Shown here: one piece after another, positions 10,766 to 21,639 of the stretch
Numbering within the stretch: position 1 is the first letter of the stretch
Layout: every line of letters begins with the position of its first letter
Assembly: GCF_041146795.1 (NCBI RefSeq)
Contig: NC_135187.1
Coordinates: 3,049,556-3,113,555, forward strand
DNA: 64,000 nucleotides
Direction of reading: 5' to 3'
DNA from: Maylandia zebra
Taxonomy: Eukaryota > Chordata > Actinopteri > Cichliformes > Cichlidae
The notes under the pieces: generated by a model
Told to the model about the DNA's origin: nothing
Database searches by the model: none
The model's input: the letters and a program-made list of their open reading frames with translations, nothing else
Translations under genes and position numbers: made by a program

Positions 10766-10793
10766 CACAGTGAAAAACAGTCGTACAAAAACC
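10766..10793 (+). other. V3 recombination signal (12-RSS)
   Basis: CACAGTG 10766-10772, 12-base spacer, ACAAAAACC 10785-10793. Confidence 0.93.
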
Positions 10794-10871
10794 TCCCTCA
10801 GTCAGACTGAACAGAAACTGAAGTGACTGCTGCAGCTGGAAGATACTGCAGAGACTGATACAGTTCACTGA

Positions 10872-10872
<1 letters not shown>

Positions 10873-10938
<66 letters not shown>
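10873..10938. repeat. (CA)n microsatellite
   Basis: Uninterrupted CA repeat about 80 bases 3' of the V3 nonamer. The same position 3' of V4, V6 and V10 also carries one. Confidence 0.95.
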
Positions 10939-10939
<1 letters not shown>

Positions 10940-10945
<6 letters not shown>

Positions 10946-11834
10946 GTGATTCATCACAATTTTGTGTCCTACATCGCATGTATGTTGTGTTCAACTTTCA
11001 AATATATATTTAACTAAAGAACAAACGTGGGCCATTAACAGATACCAGGATAAGTCTTGTTCATGACCTTTGACCTTAGAGCAAACACTGAATCTATATC
11101 AAGATAAAATAATCTGAATCCAAAAAGCTGAAAATGTTCCTGATCAGTGAGGCTCAAAATAAAAACAACACACCTGTGAATTTAAGTGTAAACATATCAT
11201 CAAACATGAACATGAGTGAAAAAGCTGTTATTGAACCGAAGGTGTTTTTTCATAGTTTGTTCATGTCATCATTCATTTAATCTTCTCCATGTTCGTCAGT
11301 GAAATTAAAACTTTGTTCTTCAGATTCTTTCTAATCACTCCTTGCATTCGTTGACTCTCCTGTCTGTGAGTTCTCCTCAGAACAAACAGCTCATTAGAGA
11401 CACTAAAGACTCTTTCTTCTTTAGACTTGCTTTGTAGTCTGGTGAGACTGTTTCCGTGGTAACCAGGTCCCAGCATTGCTTCATGAACCAGTCTGTCTGG
11501 TACAGGTGAGCAACACCACCAACAACCTACCACACACATTTAAATAAACATAAAAATAACCTGAACAACTTTAAACTTCTTTTTGCCAAAATGCAGATCT
11601 CCTTAATGGTTCTTTCAGCCTGTGTTTTATTTTACCAGTGTAAAATAAAGACATCATGTTGGAGCGCAGAGTTGGTCTGAATTCTTCTAAATGAAACATA
11701 TATTCATCAAGTGCAGGTTTGTAGATTTGAATAAAATTAAATGTCTGATTCAACCAAAATTCACGTTGCAAAACATCTTTATTACCTAAAACATGAATGT
11801 TGTCATTATGAGAAAGAAAATAACAGTTTTAGTC
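10940..11834. other. spacer between V3 and the C2 3' end
   Basis: No gene seen. It holds the site (TTAA at 11035-11038) where copy B carries a 905-bp element, so this is the empty form. Frames of 66-104 codons here recur in the other unit copies only because the DNA is duplicated. Confidence 0.5.
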
Positions 11835-11840
11835 TTTATT
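11835..11840 (-). terminator. poly(A) signal of C2
   Basis: AATAAA on the minus strand, about 80 bases past the C2 stop codon. C3 has one at the same distance (17440-17445) and C4 too (33163-33168). Confidence 0.6.
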
Positions 11841-11919
11841 TGTTCTTCAAAAAGAAAGATGGAGAGACAGTTACAGAGTTGAGAATGAGAGCATTAAACC
11901 AGTATCAGGTTGAGTCAGG

Positions 11920-12245
11920 TCAGGACTGGGGACAGTGGTCTCTCCTCAGTGGCTCTGAGACCAGAGCCTGGCAGCCCTGGGTGGCCTCACAGGTCACAGA
12001 GCCCACCTTCATCCAGCGGTCTGCAGGGAGCCTCAGGGTGCTGCTCCAGCTGTAGAGGCCGTCGTTCTGCAGCACCACGGGGCTCCTGCTCTCCTCCCAG
12101 CTGATGCTGCCACTGCCATCCACCTTCCAGGACAGACTCCAGTCTGAGGGGAAGCCCTTGTTGGCCAGACATGTGATTGTTGCAGTCCCCTGCTGTAGCT
12201 CCTCACTGGAGGGGGGCAACACTGTCAGGACGGGACGGGCATCAC
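11920..12245 (-). CDS. Ig light-chain constant exon C2
   Basis: A single C1-type Ig domain of 107 residues, preceded by a CTCCTAG acceptor and starting in phase 1 to match J2. It reads [16 protein letters not shown], then TCLANKGF (first intradomain Cys), [19 protein letters not shown], and VTCEATQG (second Cys), and ends RRDHCPQS, with the cysteine that bonds to the heavy chain. The make-up ([21 protein letters not shown]) is that of teleost L1-type light chains. The J-C intron is 686 bp. It is nearly identical to C3 and C4. Confidence 0.95.
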
Positions 12246-12931
12246 CTAGGAGACACCAATCAGCTTAGAGCACAGGGAGCACACAGCTGTCAATCAAACC
12301 ACAGACAGTCGGACACCTTTACTGTAAGAGCTGATTTTCTCCGTTAAGAAGTTTCTGTCAGGTGTTTTTTCTGCTCCACCAGTCATTCACTCACACATTG
12401 TTTCACTTCCCTTTAAGAAACCTCTCATGCATATCAGCACAGAGAGAATCATCACACAGTTTGAGCTGAAATATGTTCAAACTACACTGGAAATAAAAGA
12501 AGCAGATGTGGAAACATTTACAAAACAAGTTTAAAATCATCAATATTGTACATGACTGACATTAATATTAACTGGAAACAAATAAATAGAATAAATTAAT
12601 TAATTCAGCGAAACGAAATGCTCTTCCTGTATATCTAAAACAATTTTTAAAATTCACACAAACTCAAAGTAATTTCAAACAATACTTGAAAGTTTTTCTT
12701 CTTTATATTATTGTCAGATTTTTTTTTTCGGTTTTAATTTGACTGAAATGTAGACATAATATTTTGACAGAGCAGATCTGAATTATCCTCCACGACACAA
12801 GAGGATGATAAAAAATTCCAGCATCAAATTTATTGTAAAGCTACGTGCTTTTCTCTTAAAATCAGAAGAGAAATTGTTAAATGCACTTTAATAAAAAGAC
12901 AGTATTTGATAGTAAACCAGAATAAACTTAC

Positions 12932-12969
12932 GTCCAACATTCAGTCTGGTTCCTCCACCAAAAGTCCAC
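12932..12969 (-). CDS. Ig light-chain J segment J2
   Basis: Reads [12 protein letters not shown], donor GTAAGT at 12931. Its last base joins the first two bases of C2 to give an Arg codon. Confidence 0.92.
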
Positions 12970-13008
12970 CACAGTGATACAAACTCATTGAGGCGCCGTA
13001 CAAAAACC
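12970..13008 (-). other. J2 recombination signal (23-RSS)
   Basis: CACAGTG 12970-12976, 23-base spacer, ACAAAAACC 13000-13008 on the + strand. Confidence 0.93.
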
Positions 13009-13169
13009 TCTGACTGTAGAGAGACACGGCTCTCTGACTCTGAGACAAACAAACTCAACTAAATAATTCACTGTTTGCACAGCAGCCACGACTCAGCTGA
13101 TGTGACTTCTTCAAATACCATCATACAATGTTAGTTTAAATACAGTTCAATCCATGAGCTTTTGGACGA

Positions 13170-13990
13170 TCACATTTTTTTGTCCTGTCCCGTTCGGCAC
13201 TGAAGCAATCAGAATCATTGTCTGAAGGCCAAGAAAAATTCTCAACAGATTTATTTTCTCAAGTGAATCAGTGCCATACTGGTCCACTTGATTGATCTTC
13301 ATTATTTTTTATTTTTTATTTTTTTAAATGATTAGAATTGGAACAGATATAACCCGGGGATCGTAAAGAGAAAGACAGATAAGAGAAGTTTAAGAAAAGT
13401 AGAGGGAAAGAAAAACAGAGGGGAAGAGGGACAGTGAGAAAAGACAATGAAAACCCATGAGATCACCTGCTGGAAGAAAAAGAAGAAAACAAGCAAAAAG
13501 AGAACAACACAGTAGGGAGACCACAGCAACAACCTAGATAAGCATAAGTAAGAGTAAATAATAAAGACTGAATGCTACTGAGCAGCACAAAAGACCGACA
13601 GCAGACGATATGCTTAGAGGCAGCATCCAAGGAAGACGGTGAGTGTCTGTGCACACCTGTGTGCGTGAGTGCGCTTGTTTCCAAAAGGTTTCTCCATGTA
13701 ACTATCTAATAGTAATTGTGGGGAACCATAGCACTGCCCCCCAGGACATGGAGCAAGCACGGAGGACATCCAGGACCCAGACATCCAGATTCCCCCCAGA
13801 GCACAAGAGCCCAAGCAGGACTGCTGGAGGGACAGCCGCCTCCCTCCTAGAAACAAGCTGGGGAGAGCCCCAGACGGGTGTGTGTGGGGGGGCGGTGAGA
13901 TGGAGTCTAAGACCCAACCAGACATATAAACATAGACAAAGCTCTTCATAAAACATGCCTCATCCACAGACATTCGTATAAACACTAAAT
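13170..13990. repeat. dispersed repeat, copy 2 (in unit A)
   Basis: Same family as 6635-7195: CCTGTCCCGTTCGGC start, AG-rich middle, then a GC-richer part. It was in place before the unit duplicated, since units B and C carry it at the same spot. Confidence 0.6.
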
Positions 13991-14154
13991 CCTATGCCTG
14001 AGTGCTTTCTATCTAGCATTGAGACAAATGTTCAGCATTTTACTCTCACCAGTCAGAGTCTAAAATATTTGAAACTGTAGCCTTTTGTGTTTGTCACTGA
14101 TCAATATCTGAGTAATATTATTCATAATTAGGCACTAACACACATGGTGTCTTG

Positions 14155-14440
14155 ATGCACGCTCAATCATCCAGGTAAGTAAAACCCACAAGGTTGATTC
14201 TGTTCATCTGGACGTAATGTTTTCAGGGGGAGAAACGTTTCGTCACTCATCCAGGTGACTTCTTCAGTCTCAGCTGACTGCAGGTTTCTCCAACCTTAGA
14301 AACAGGACATTTGCATAATGACTGAAACCAGCCCACTGAAGGAACAATGGGCTGGGAGGTCAGTTCCTTGATCATTAATATGCAAATTCTCATAACCATT
14401 AATCAACAGCCACTGATCAATGGCCATGAGTAACACACAT
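14155..14440. repeat. common teleost repeat with CGTTTCGTCACTCATCC motif
   Basis: Contains the phrases GAAACGTTTCGTCACTCATC and GACTTCTTCAGTCTCAG, which recur widely in fish genomes; possibly from a Penelope-like element (from memory, not verified). Copies at 19765-20035 and 35485-35755 belong to units B and C. The following 400 bases up to V4 hold nothing recognised. Confidence 0.5.
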
Positions 14441-14856
14441 GGTCTGGTGCAAAGATTCAGTATAAGTTCTGACGATGTGCTGCTTATGTTTTTATGCTGT
14501 AATCTTTATAGTGTAGTACAGAGCACGATGAAGAAATGATGACTTTTCTTTGTGCAAATATTTACCAACTGTATTACCAGATTTTAAGTACGTCACAGAA
14601 TAGCCTGCCCAATCCTCACAACCAAAGCTTGCTCAGCATAAGATGCACAATGTAAAACTTTAAAAAAATGCTTTTAAAAATAATCAACAAAACACAAATT
14701 GTTGAGTTTATGAATAACTCAATGGATTAATTAAAAAGAGAAAGAGGAAAAAAAATGTAATTACAGCAGACAGAAATACCAAATCACTGATTCTTGAACA
14801 CAGAGTAAACCTTTTATAATGGACAAGGGCATTTCCATGATTTCCATAGAGAGGCA

Positions 14857-14902
14857 CTTTGCATCAGCAGCACCATGCTCCAGTGCTCTGGGAGAGTTTA
14901 TA
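14857..14902 (+). promoter_or_regulatory. V4 promoter
   Basis: CTTTGCAT 14857-14864 and TTTATA 14897-14902. Confidence 0.7.
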
Positions 14903-14982
14903 GTCCTGAGAGTTGAACACTGGATGACTGACAGCTGTCCTTCATCACAACAGAAGCCACAGAAATCCTCCTCATCAAAAAC

Positions 14983-15456
14983 ATGACTTTGATCTGCGTC
15001 CTCATCTGGACTCTCCTCTGCTGCTGCTTCACAGGTAAAGTCCAGAGAATCAAACTCCTCTCCTCTATCAACATCTGTCCCTCTGAAATGAAGCCCACAA
15101 AACCATGAAGCTGCTTTATGTTTTTGTCTCTGTGTCCTCAGAGTCCAGAGGACAGATCACAGTGACTCAGCCTGGAGCAGTGAGCTCTGCTGTGGGAGGA
15201 TCTGTGAGCATCAAGTGTACGACCAGTCAGAATGTTCAAAACTCTCAAGCTTTAGCCTGGTACCAACAGAAAGATGGAAAACCTCCCAGACGTATCATTT
15301 ACTACACTAGCAATCGTGATTCAGGGATTCCAGCTCGTTTTACAGGCAGTGGATCAAAGTCTGACTTCACTCTGACCATCAGTGGAGTCCAGACTGAAGA
15401 TGCAGCAGTTTATTACTGTCAGAGTTATCATGTTATCAACAGTCAGCATGTGTTCA
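14983..15456 (+). CDS. Ig light-chain V segment V4
   Basis: Leader exon 14983-15034, V exon 15142-15456 (315 bp, short CDR1). CDR1 QNVQNSQA, CDR2 YTSNRDS, germline CDR3 QSYHVINSQHVF. Framework 2 reads DGKPPRRIIY instead of [10 protein letters not shown], closer to the FR2 of V7 than to its neighbours, which suggests patchwork exchange among V copies. It can invert onto J2-C2 to its left or J3-C3 to its right. Confidence 0.94.
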
Positions 15457-15484
15457 CACAGTGAAAAACAGTCGTACAAAAACC
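15457..15484 (+). other. V4 recombination signal (12-RSS)
   Basis: CACAGTG 15457-15463, 12-base spacer, ACAAAAACC 15476-15484. Confidence 0.93.
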
Positions 15485-15562
15485 TCCCTCAGTCAGACTG
15501 AACAGAAACTGAAGTGACTGCTGCAGCTGGAAGATACTGCAGAGACTGATACAGTTCACTGA

Positions 15563-15564
<2 letters not shown>

Positions 15565-15625
<61 letters not shown>
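15565..15625. repeat. (CA)n microsatellite
   Basis: CA repeat 3' of V4, the equivalent of that at 10873. Confidence 0.95.
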
Positions 15626-15632
<7 letters not shown>

Positions 15633-15725
15633 GTGATTCATCACAAATTTGTGTCCTACATCGCATGTATGTTGTGTTCAACTTTCAAATATATATTTAA
15701 CTAAAGAACAAACGTGGGCCATTAA

Positions 15726-16630
15726 CCCTTTAAGACCTACCATAGAACCAAGTCCGCCAGAGCTTATATTATATTTTTACATGCTGTGGAGCCATTTTTT
15801 GGAGCATTTCAAGTTGCTATACATCAATACAACCATTATGGCCCATATTTTAATAATATGTCTGCATTAAGTGCATAGTAATTACATAAATTGCAAAAAA
15901 GTGCAATAAACTACAAAAAAATTTAAAATCGTTTTTGTTTTTTTAACATATATTTCTAGTTAGAGAAATTTAAGAGGCTTATCCCTCAAAACTGTAAATA
16001 CAAAAAAGTTGCACAAACTAGTTTCCCACCAAAGGAAATTTATTTTGAGTGTTTTCATAGTTTTATTTTTGAGATACACCAATTTTCATATACTACAGGA
16101 AAAACGAAAAAATATATTATAGTGCAAATTTGCAAAATAACAGCATGTGCATCAAACTATTTCCAGCAGTGCAGTATGAGTCCTCAGCATCCCAGAAACG
16201 ACACAGAAAGTCATGAAGTCAAACATAACTTTTAAAAACACAAGTATAAGCTCATGAGGCCACGATGGTAAAAAAAAACTACATTTCCGCAAAATGACGT
16301 CACTTCCGGTTTCGGGCAGGTCATGCGGTCATGTGATAGTTCGCGCTGATGGACGTAGGAAGTGTTACAAACAGCTGATCGGATCGGCAAAGCTGTTTCT
16401 GTAATATTATGTTTTTGTTGCTACAAGCGCTTTTTATGCAGTTTTTGCAAAGCTGTATGTGGAAGGAAACTGTGACCGAGGACAAGCTGATGGCATCAGA
16501 TGTAAGTACAACTCCTCCGGTTTCATATGCAAAAAAAATTATTGCGCTAGCTCACGTGGTTGCAGAGCTACCGGGATTTAAAAATAGTTACGCAAAATGG
16601 AGCGTGTCCGCTCCTACCGGTTCTAAAGGG
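15726..16630. mobile_element. piggyBac-type non-autonomous element, 905 bp
   Basis: Flanked by TTAA (15722-15725 and 16631-16634) with inverted ends CCCTTTAAGACC and, reversed, CCCTTTAGAACC. Unit A at 11035 has a single TTAA and continuous sequence, the empty site. TTAA target and CCC ends are the hallmark of piggyBac elements. An 86-codon frame inside is not recognisable as a transposase. Confidence 0.8.
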
Positions 16631-17439
16631 TTAACAGATACCAGGATAAGTCTTGTTCATGACCTTTGACCTTAGAGCAAACACTGAATCTATATCAAGA
16701 TAAAATAATCTGAATCCAAAAAGCTGAAAATGTTCCTGATCAGTGAGGCTCAAAATAAAAACAACACACCTGTGAATTTAAGTGTAAACATATCATCAAA
16801 CATGAACATGAGTGAAAAAGCTGTTATTGAACCGAAGGTGTTTTTTCATAGTTTGTTCATGTCATCATTCATTTAATCTTCTCCGTGTTCGTCAGTGAAA
16901 TTAAAACTTTGTTCTTCAGATTCTTTCTAAGCACTCCTTGCATTCGTTGACTCTCCTGTCTGTGAGTTCTCCTCAGAACAAACAGCTCATTAGAGACACT
17001 AAAGACTCTTTCTTCTTTAGACTTGCTTTGTAGTCTGGTGAGACTGTTTCCGTGGTAACCAGGTCCCAGCATTGCTTCATGAACCAGTCTGTCTGGTACA
17101 GGTGAGCAACACCACCAACAACCTACCACACACATTTAAATAAACATAAAAATAACCTGAACAACTTTAAAACTTCTTTTTCAGCTTTTGCCAAAATGCA
17201 GATCTCCTTAGTGGTTCTTTCAGCCTGTGTTTTATTTTACCAGTGTAAAATAAAGACATCATGTTGGAGTGCAGAGTTGGTCTGAATTCTTCTAAATGAA
17301 ACATATATTCATCAAGTGCAGGTTTGTAGATTTGAATAAAATTAAATGTCTGATTCAACCAAAATTCACTTTGCAAAACATCTTTATTACCTAAAACATG
17401 AATGTTGTCATTATGAGAAAGAAAATAACAGTTTTAGTC

Positions 17440-17445
17440 TTTATT
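17440..17445 (-). terminator. poly(A) signal of C3
   Basis: AATAAA on the minus strand about 80 bases past the stop. Confidence 0.6.
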
Positions 17446-17524
17446 TGTTCTTCAAAAAGAAAGATGGAGAGACAGTTACAGAGTTGAGAATGAGAGCATT
17501 AAACCAGTATCAGGTTGAGTCAGG

Positions 17525-17850
17525 TCAGGACTGGGGACACTGGTCTCTCCTCAGTGGCTCTGAGACCAGAGCCTGGCAGCCCTGGGTGGCCTCACAGGTC
17601 ACAGAGCCCACCTTCATCCAGCGGTCTGCAGGGAGCCTCAGGGTGCTGCTCCAGCTGTAGAGGCCGTCGTTCTGCAGCACCACGGGGCTCCTGCTCTCCT
17701 CCCAGCTGATGCTGCCACTGCCATCCACCTTCCAGGACAGACTCCAGTCTGAGGGGAAGCCCTTGTTGGCCAGACATGTGATTGTTGCAGTCCCCTGCTG
17801 TAGCTCCTCACTGGAGGGGGGCAACACTGTCAGGACGGGACGGGCATCAC
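17525..17850 (-). CDS. Ig light-chain constant exon C3
   Basis: The same 107-residue C domain as C2; by eye the only change in the readable protein is the C-terminal RRDQCPQS in place of RRDHCPQS. Both intradomain cysteines and the terminal interchain cysteine are present. J-C intron 685 bp, acceptor CTCCTAG. Confidence 0.95.
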
Positions 17851-18535
17851 CTAGGAGACACCAATCAGCTTAGAGCACAGGGAGCACACAGCTGTCAATC
17901 AAACCACAGACAGTGGGACACCTTTACTGTAAGAGCTGATTTTCTCCGTTAAGAAGTTTCTGTCAGGTGTTTTTTCTGCTCCACCAGTCATTCACTCACA
18001 CATTGTTTCACTTCCCTTTAAGAAACCTCTCATGCATATCAGCACAGAGAGAATCATCACACAGTTTGAGCTGAAATATGTTCAAACTACACTGGAAATA
18101 AAAGAAGCAGATGTGGAAACATTTACAAAACAAGTTTAAAATCATCAATATTGTACATGACTCACATTAATATTAACTGGAAACAAATAAATAGAATAAA
18201 TTAATGAATTCAGCGAAACGAAATCCACTTCCTGTATATCTAAAACAATTTTTAAAATTCACACAAACTCAAAGTAATTTCAAACAATACTTGAAAGTTT
18301 TTCTTCTTTATATTATTGTTAGATTTTTTTTTCGGTTTTAATTTGACTGAAATGTAGACATAATATTTTGACAGAGCAGATCTGAATTATCCTCCACGAC
18401 ACAAGAGGATGATAAAAAATTCCAGCATCAAACTTATTGTAAAGCTACGTGCTTTTCTCTTAAAATCAGAAGAGAAATTGTTAAATGCACTTTAATAAAA
18501 AGACAGTATTTGATAGTAAACCAGAATAAACTTAC

Positions 18536-18573
18536 GTCCAACATTCATTCTGGTTCCTCCACCAAAAGTCCAC
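18536..18573 (-). CDS. Ig light-chain J segment J3
   Basis: Reads [12 protein letters not shown]; the Met is unique to this J. Donor GTAAGT at 18535. Confidence 0.9.
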
Positions 18574-18612
18574 CACAGTGATACAAACTCATTGAGCCGC
18601 CGTACAAAAACC
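18574..18612 (-). other. J3 recombination signal (23-RSS)
   Basis: CACAGTG 18574-18580, 23-base spacer, ACAAAAACC 18604-18612. Confidence 0.93.
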
Positions 18613-18779
18613 TCTGACTGTAGAGAGACACGGCTCTCTGACTCTGAGACAAACAAACTCAACTAAATCATTCACTGTTTGCACAGCAGCCACGACTCAG
18701 CTGATGTGACTTCTTCAAATATCATCATACAATGTTAGTTTAAATACAGTTCAATCCATGAGCTTTTGGACGATCACAT

Positions 18780-19590
18780 TTTTTTGTCCTGTCCCGTTCG
18801 GCACTGAAGCAATCAGAATTATTGTCTGAAGGCCAAGAAAAATTCTCAACAGATTTATTTTCTCAAGTGAATCAGTGCCATACTGGTCCACTTGATTGAT
18901 CTTCATTATTTTTTATTTTTTATTTTTTTTAAATGATTAGAATTGGAACAGATATAACCCGGGGATCGTAAAGACAAAGACAGATAAGAGAAGTTTAAGA
19001 AAAGTAGAGGGAAAGAAAAACAGAGGGGAAGAGGGACAGTGAGAAAAGACAATGAAAACCCATGAGATCACCTGCTGGAAGAAAAAGAAGAAAACAAGCA
19101 AAAAGAGAACAACACAGTAGGGAGACCACAGCAACAACCTAGATAAGCATAAGTAAGAGTAAATAATAAAGACTGAATGCTACTGAGCAGCACAAAAGAC
19201 CGACAGCAGACGATATGCTTAGAGGCAGCATCCAAGGAAGACAGTGAGTGTCTGTGCACACCTGTGTGCGTGAGTGCGCTTGTTTTCAAAAGGTTTCTCC
19301 ATGTAACTATCTAATAGTAATTGTGGGGAACCATAGCACTGCCCCCCAGGACATGGAGCAAGCACGGAGGACATCCAGGACCCAGACATCTAGATTCCCC
19401 CCAGAGCACAAGAGCCCAAGCAGGACCACTGGAGGGACAGCCGCCTCCCTCCTAGAAACAAGCTGGGGAGAGCCCCAGACGGGTGTGTGTGGGGGGGCGG
19501 TGAGATGGAGTCTAAGACCCAACCAGACATATAAACATAGACAAAGCTCTTCATAAAACATGCCTCATCCACAGACATTCGTATAAACAC
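18780..19590. repeat. dispersed repeat, copy 3 (in unit B)
   Basis: Duplicate of the element at 13170-13990 within unit B. The fish repeat with the CGTTTCGTCACTC motif follows at 19765-20035; the stretch to 20443 holds nothing else recognised. Confidence 0.6.
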
Positions 19591-20464
19591 TAAATCCTAT
19601 GCCTGAGTGCTTTCTATCTAGCATTGAGACAAATGTTCAGCATTTTACTCTCACCAGTCAGAGAGTCTAAAATATTTGAAACTGTAGCCTTTTGTGTTTG
19701 TCACTGATCAATATCTGAGTAATATTATTCATAATTAGGCACTAACACACATGGTGTCTTGATGCACGCTCAATCATCCAGGTAAGTAAAACCCACAAGG
19801 TTGATTCTGTTCATCTGGACGCAGCGTTTTCAGGGGGAGAAACGTTTCGTCACTCATCCAGGTGACTTCTTCAGTCTCAGCTGACTGCAGGTTTCTCCAA
19901 CCTTAGAAACAGCACATTTGCATAATGACTGAAACCAGCCCACTGAAGGAACAATGGGCTGGGAGGTCAGTTCCTTGATCATTAATATGCAAATTCTCAT
20001 GACCATTAATCAACAGACACTGATCAACGGCCATGAGTAACACACATGGTCTGGTGCAAAGATTCAGTATAAGTTCTGACGATGTGCTGCTTATGTTTTT
20101 ATGCTGTAATCTTTATAGTGTAGTACAGAGCACGATGAAGAAATGATGACTTTTCTTCGTGCAAATATTTACCAACTGTATTACCAGATTTTAAGTACGT
20201 CACAGAATAGCCTGCCCAATCCTCACAACCAAAGCTTGCTCAGCATAAGATGCACAATGTAAAACTTTAAAAAAATGCTTTTAAAAATAATCAACAAAAC
20301 ACAAATTGTTGAGTTTATGAATAACTCAATGGATTAATTAAAAAGAGAAAGAGGAAAAAAAGATGAAATTACAGCAGACAGAAATACCAAATCACTGATT
20401 CTTGAACACAGAGTAAACCTTTTATAATGGACAAGGGCATTTCCATGATTTCCATAGAGAGGCA

Positions 20465-20510
20465 CTTTGCATCAGCAGCACCATGCTCCAGTGCTCTGGG
20501 AGAGTTTATA
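20465..20510 (+). promoter_or_regulatory. V5 promoter
   Basis: CTTTGCAT 20465-20472 and TTTATA 20505-20510. Confidence 0.7.
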
Positions 20511-20590
20511 GTCCTGAGAGTTGAACACTGGATGACTGACAGCTGTCCTTCATCACAACAGAAGCCACAGAAATCCTCCTCATCAAAAAC

Positions 20591-21073
20591 ATGACTTTGA
20601 TCTGCGTCCTCATCTGGACTCTCCTCTGCTGCTGCTTCACAGGTAAAGTCCAGAGAATCAAACTCCTCTCCTCTATCAACATCTGTCCCTCTGAAATGAA
20701 GCCCACAAAACCATGAAGCTGCTTTATGTTTTTGTCTCTGTGTCCTCAGAGTCCAGAGGACAGATCACAGTGACTCAGCCTGGAGCAGTGAGCTCTGCTG
20801 TGGGAGCAACTGTGAGCATCAAGTGTAGGACCAGTCAGGATGTTCGTGTTTGGAGCAACTACCATCTTTTAGCCTGGTACCAACAGAAAGATGGAGGAGT
20901 TCCTAAACTGCTCATTTACTATGCTAGCACTCGAGTATCAGGGATTCCAGCTCGTTTTACAGGCAGTGGATCAAACTCTGACTTCACTCTGACCATCAGT
21001 GGAGTCCAGGCTGAAGATGCAGCAGTTTATTACTGTCTGAGTCAGCACTACATTAACAGCCAGTATGTGTTCA
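20591..21073 (+). CDS. Ig light-chain V segment V5
   Basis: Leader exon 20591-20642, V exon 20750-21073 (324 bp). CDR1 [14 protein letters not shown]2 YASTRVS, germline CDR3 [12 protein letters not shown]. It is the closest relative of V8 (41754-42050), which differs mainly around CDR2 and CDR3. Its 3' flank (ACCTCTCTCAAGTGC, no CA repeat) differs from V2-V4, so it belongs to a separate V subtype. It sits right of J3 and left of C4-J4; both directions are possible by inversion. Confidence 0.94.
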
Positions 21074-21101
21074 CACAGTGAAAAACCATCATACAAAAAC
21101 C
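21074..21101 (+). other. V5 recombination signal (12-RSS)
   Basis: CACAGTG 21074-21080, 12-base spacer, ACAAAAACC 21093-21101. Confidence 0.93.
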
Positions 21102-21469
21102 TCTCTCAAGTGCAGAGACTGATACAGTTGACTGAGTACACACACTCAAAGAAATACACTGGTTTTCATATCTTAGTGAGGATATCTAATTGACATAATG
21201 CTTTTCCTAACTGCTTTCTATAACCTTAACCATCAAAAGTGAATGCCTAACTATAACCTAACTGTAACCCTGACACTAAAACCACTTTTTAAGACTCAAA
21301 TGCCTTTAAACTCGTTTGGGACGAGCGTTTTTCCCCATAAGTGACTGTTGTTCTCCACAGTATAGTGGCATGCCACACGTGTAACCCACATTACAAAAAA
21401 AATCAAAAAAACAAAAAACAAAACATGTGGGGAACCTCCTCCAGATGTCACTGTTGGTGTTTCTGGAGT

Positions 21470-21632
21470 CAACAAACATAGTGTGTATTATTTCATCAAA
21501 AGAAGTTTATTGGTCTCCATCACCCTCAGATTTACAACCAATCCTGGAGTAGATGAAGGTAATGACATGTTCTGTTACCAACAGAAAAATGGTGAAACTC
21601 CTAAAAAGCTAACTTACAATGCTGACACTTGA
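21470..21632 (+). pseudogene. V-segment relic (FR2 fragment)
   Basis: The + strand contains CYQQKNGETPKKLTYNADT followed by a stop, a recognisable FR2-CDR2 piece of a V domain. Related relics are at 30255-30480 (which also keeps FR3) and 42446-42609 (a duplicate of this one). No leader, no FR1 and no RSS found. Confidence 0.65.
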
Positions 21633-21639
21633 GCTTCAT

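Larger units (their letters stand above)
10138..14836. repeat. tandem V-C-J unit, copy A
   Basis: About 4.7 kb holding V3, C2, J2 and two dispersed repeats. Copy B (14837-20443) repeats it in the same order and orientation after taking out a 905-bp transposon, and copy C (31635-36165) repeats its C-J part. Differences between copies are few by eye, so the duplications are recent. Confidence 0.85.
14837..20443. repeat. tandem V-C-J unit, copy B
   Basis: V4, C3, J3 and the same dispersed repeats as copy A. It is longer by the 905-bp TTAA-flanked insertion at 15726-16630. Confidence 0.85.

Noticed and set aside
10752-10994. Frames through the CA repeats
   Set aside because: Cys-Val repeats are the translation of (GT)n on the minus strand.
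11273-11771. Minus-strand frames of 88 and 66-69 codons beside C2, C3 and C4
   Set aside because: Present in three copies only because the unit is duplicated; no domain, no splice logic, 3' flank of the C gene.
11741-12104. Plus-strand frames over the C exons (104 and 64 codons)
   Set aside because: Antisense shadows of the C exons.
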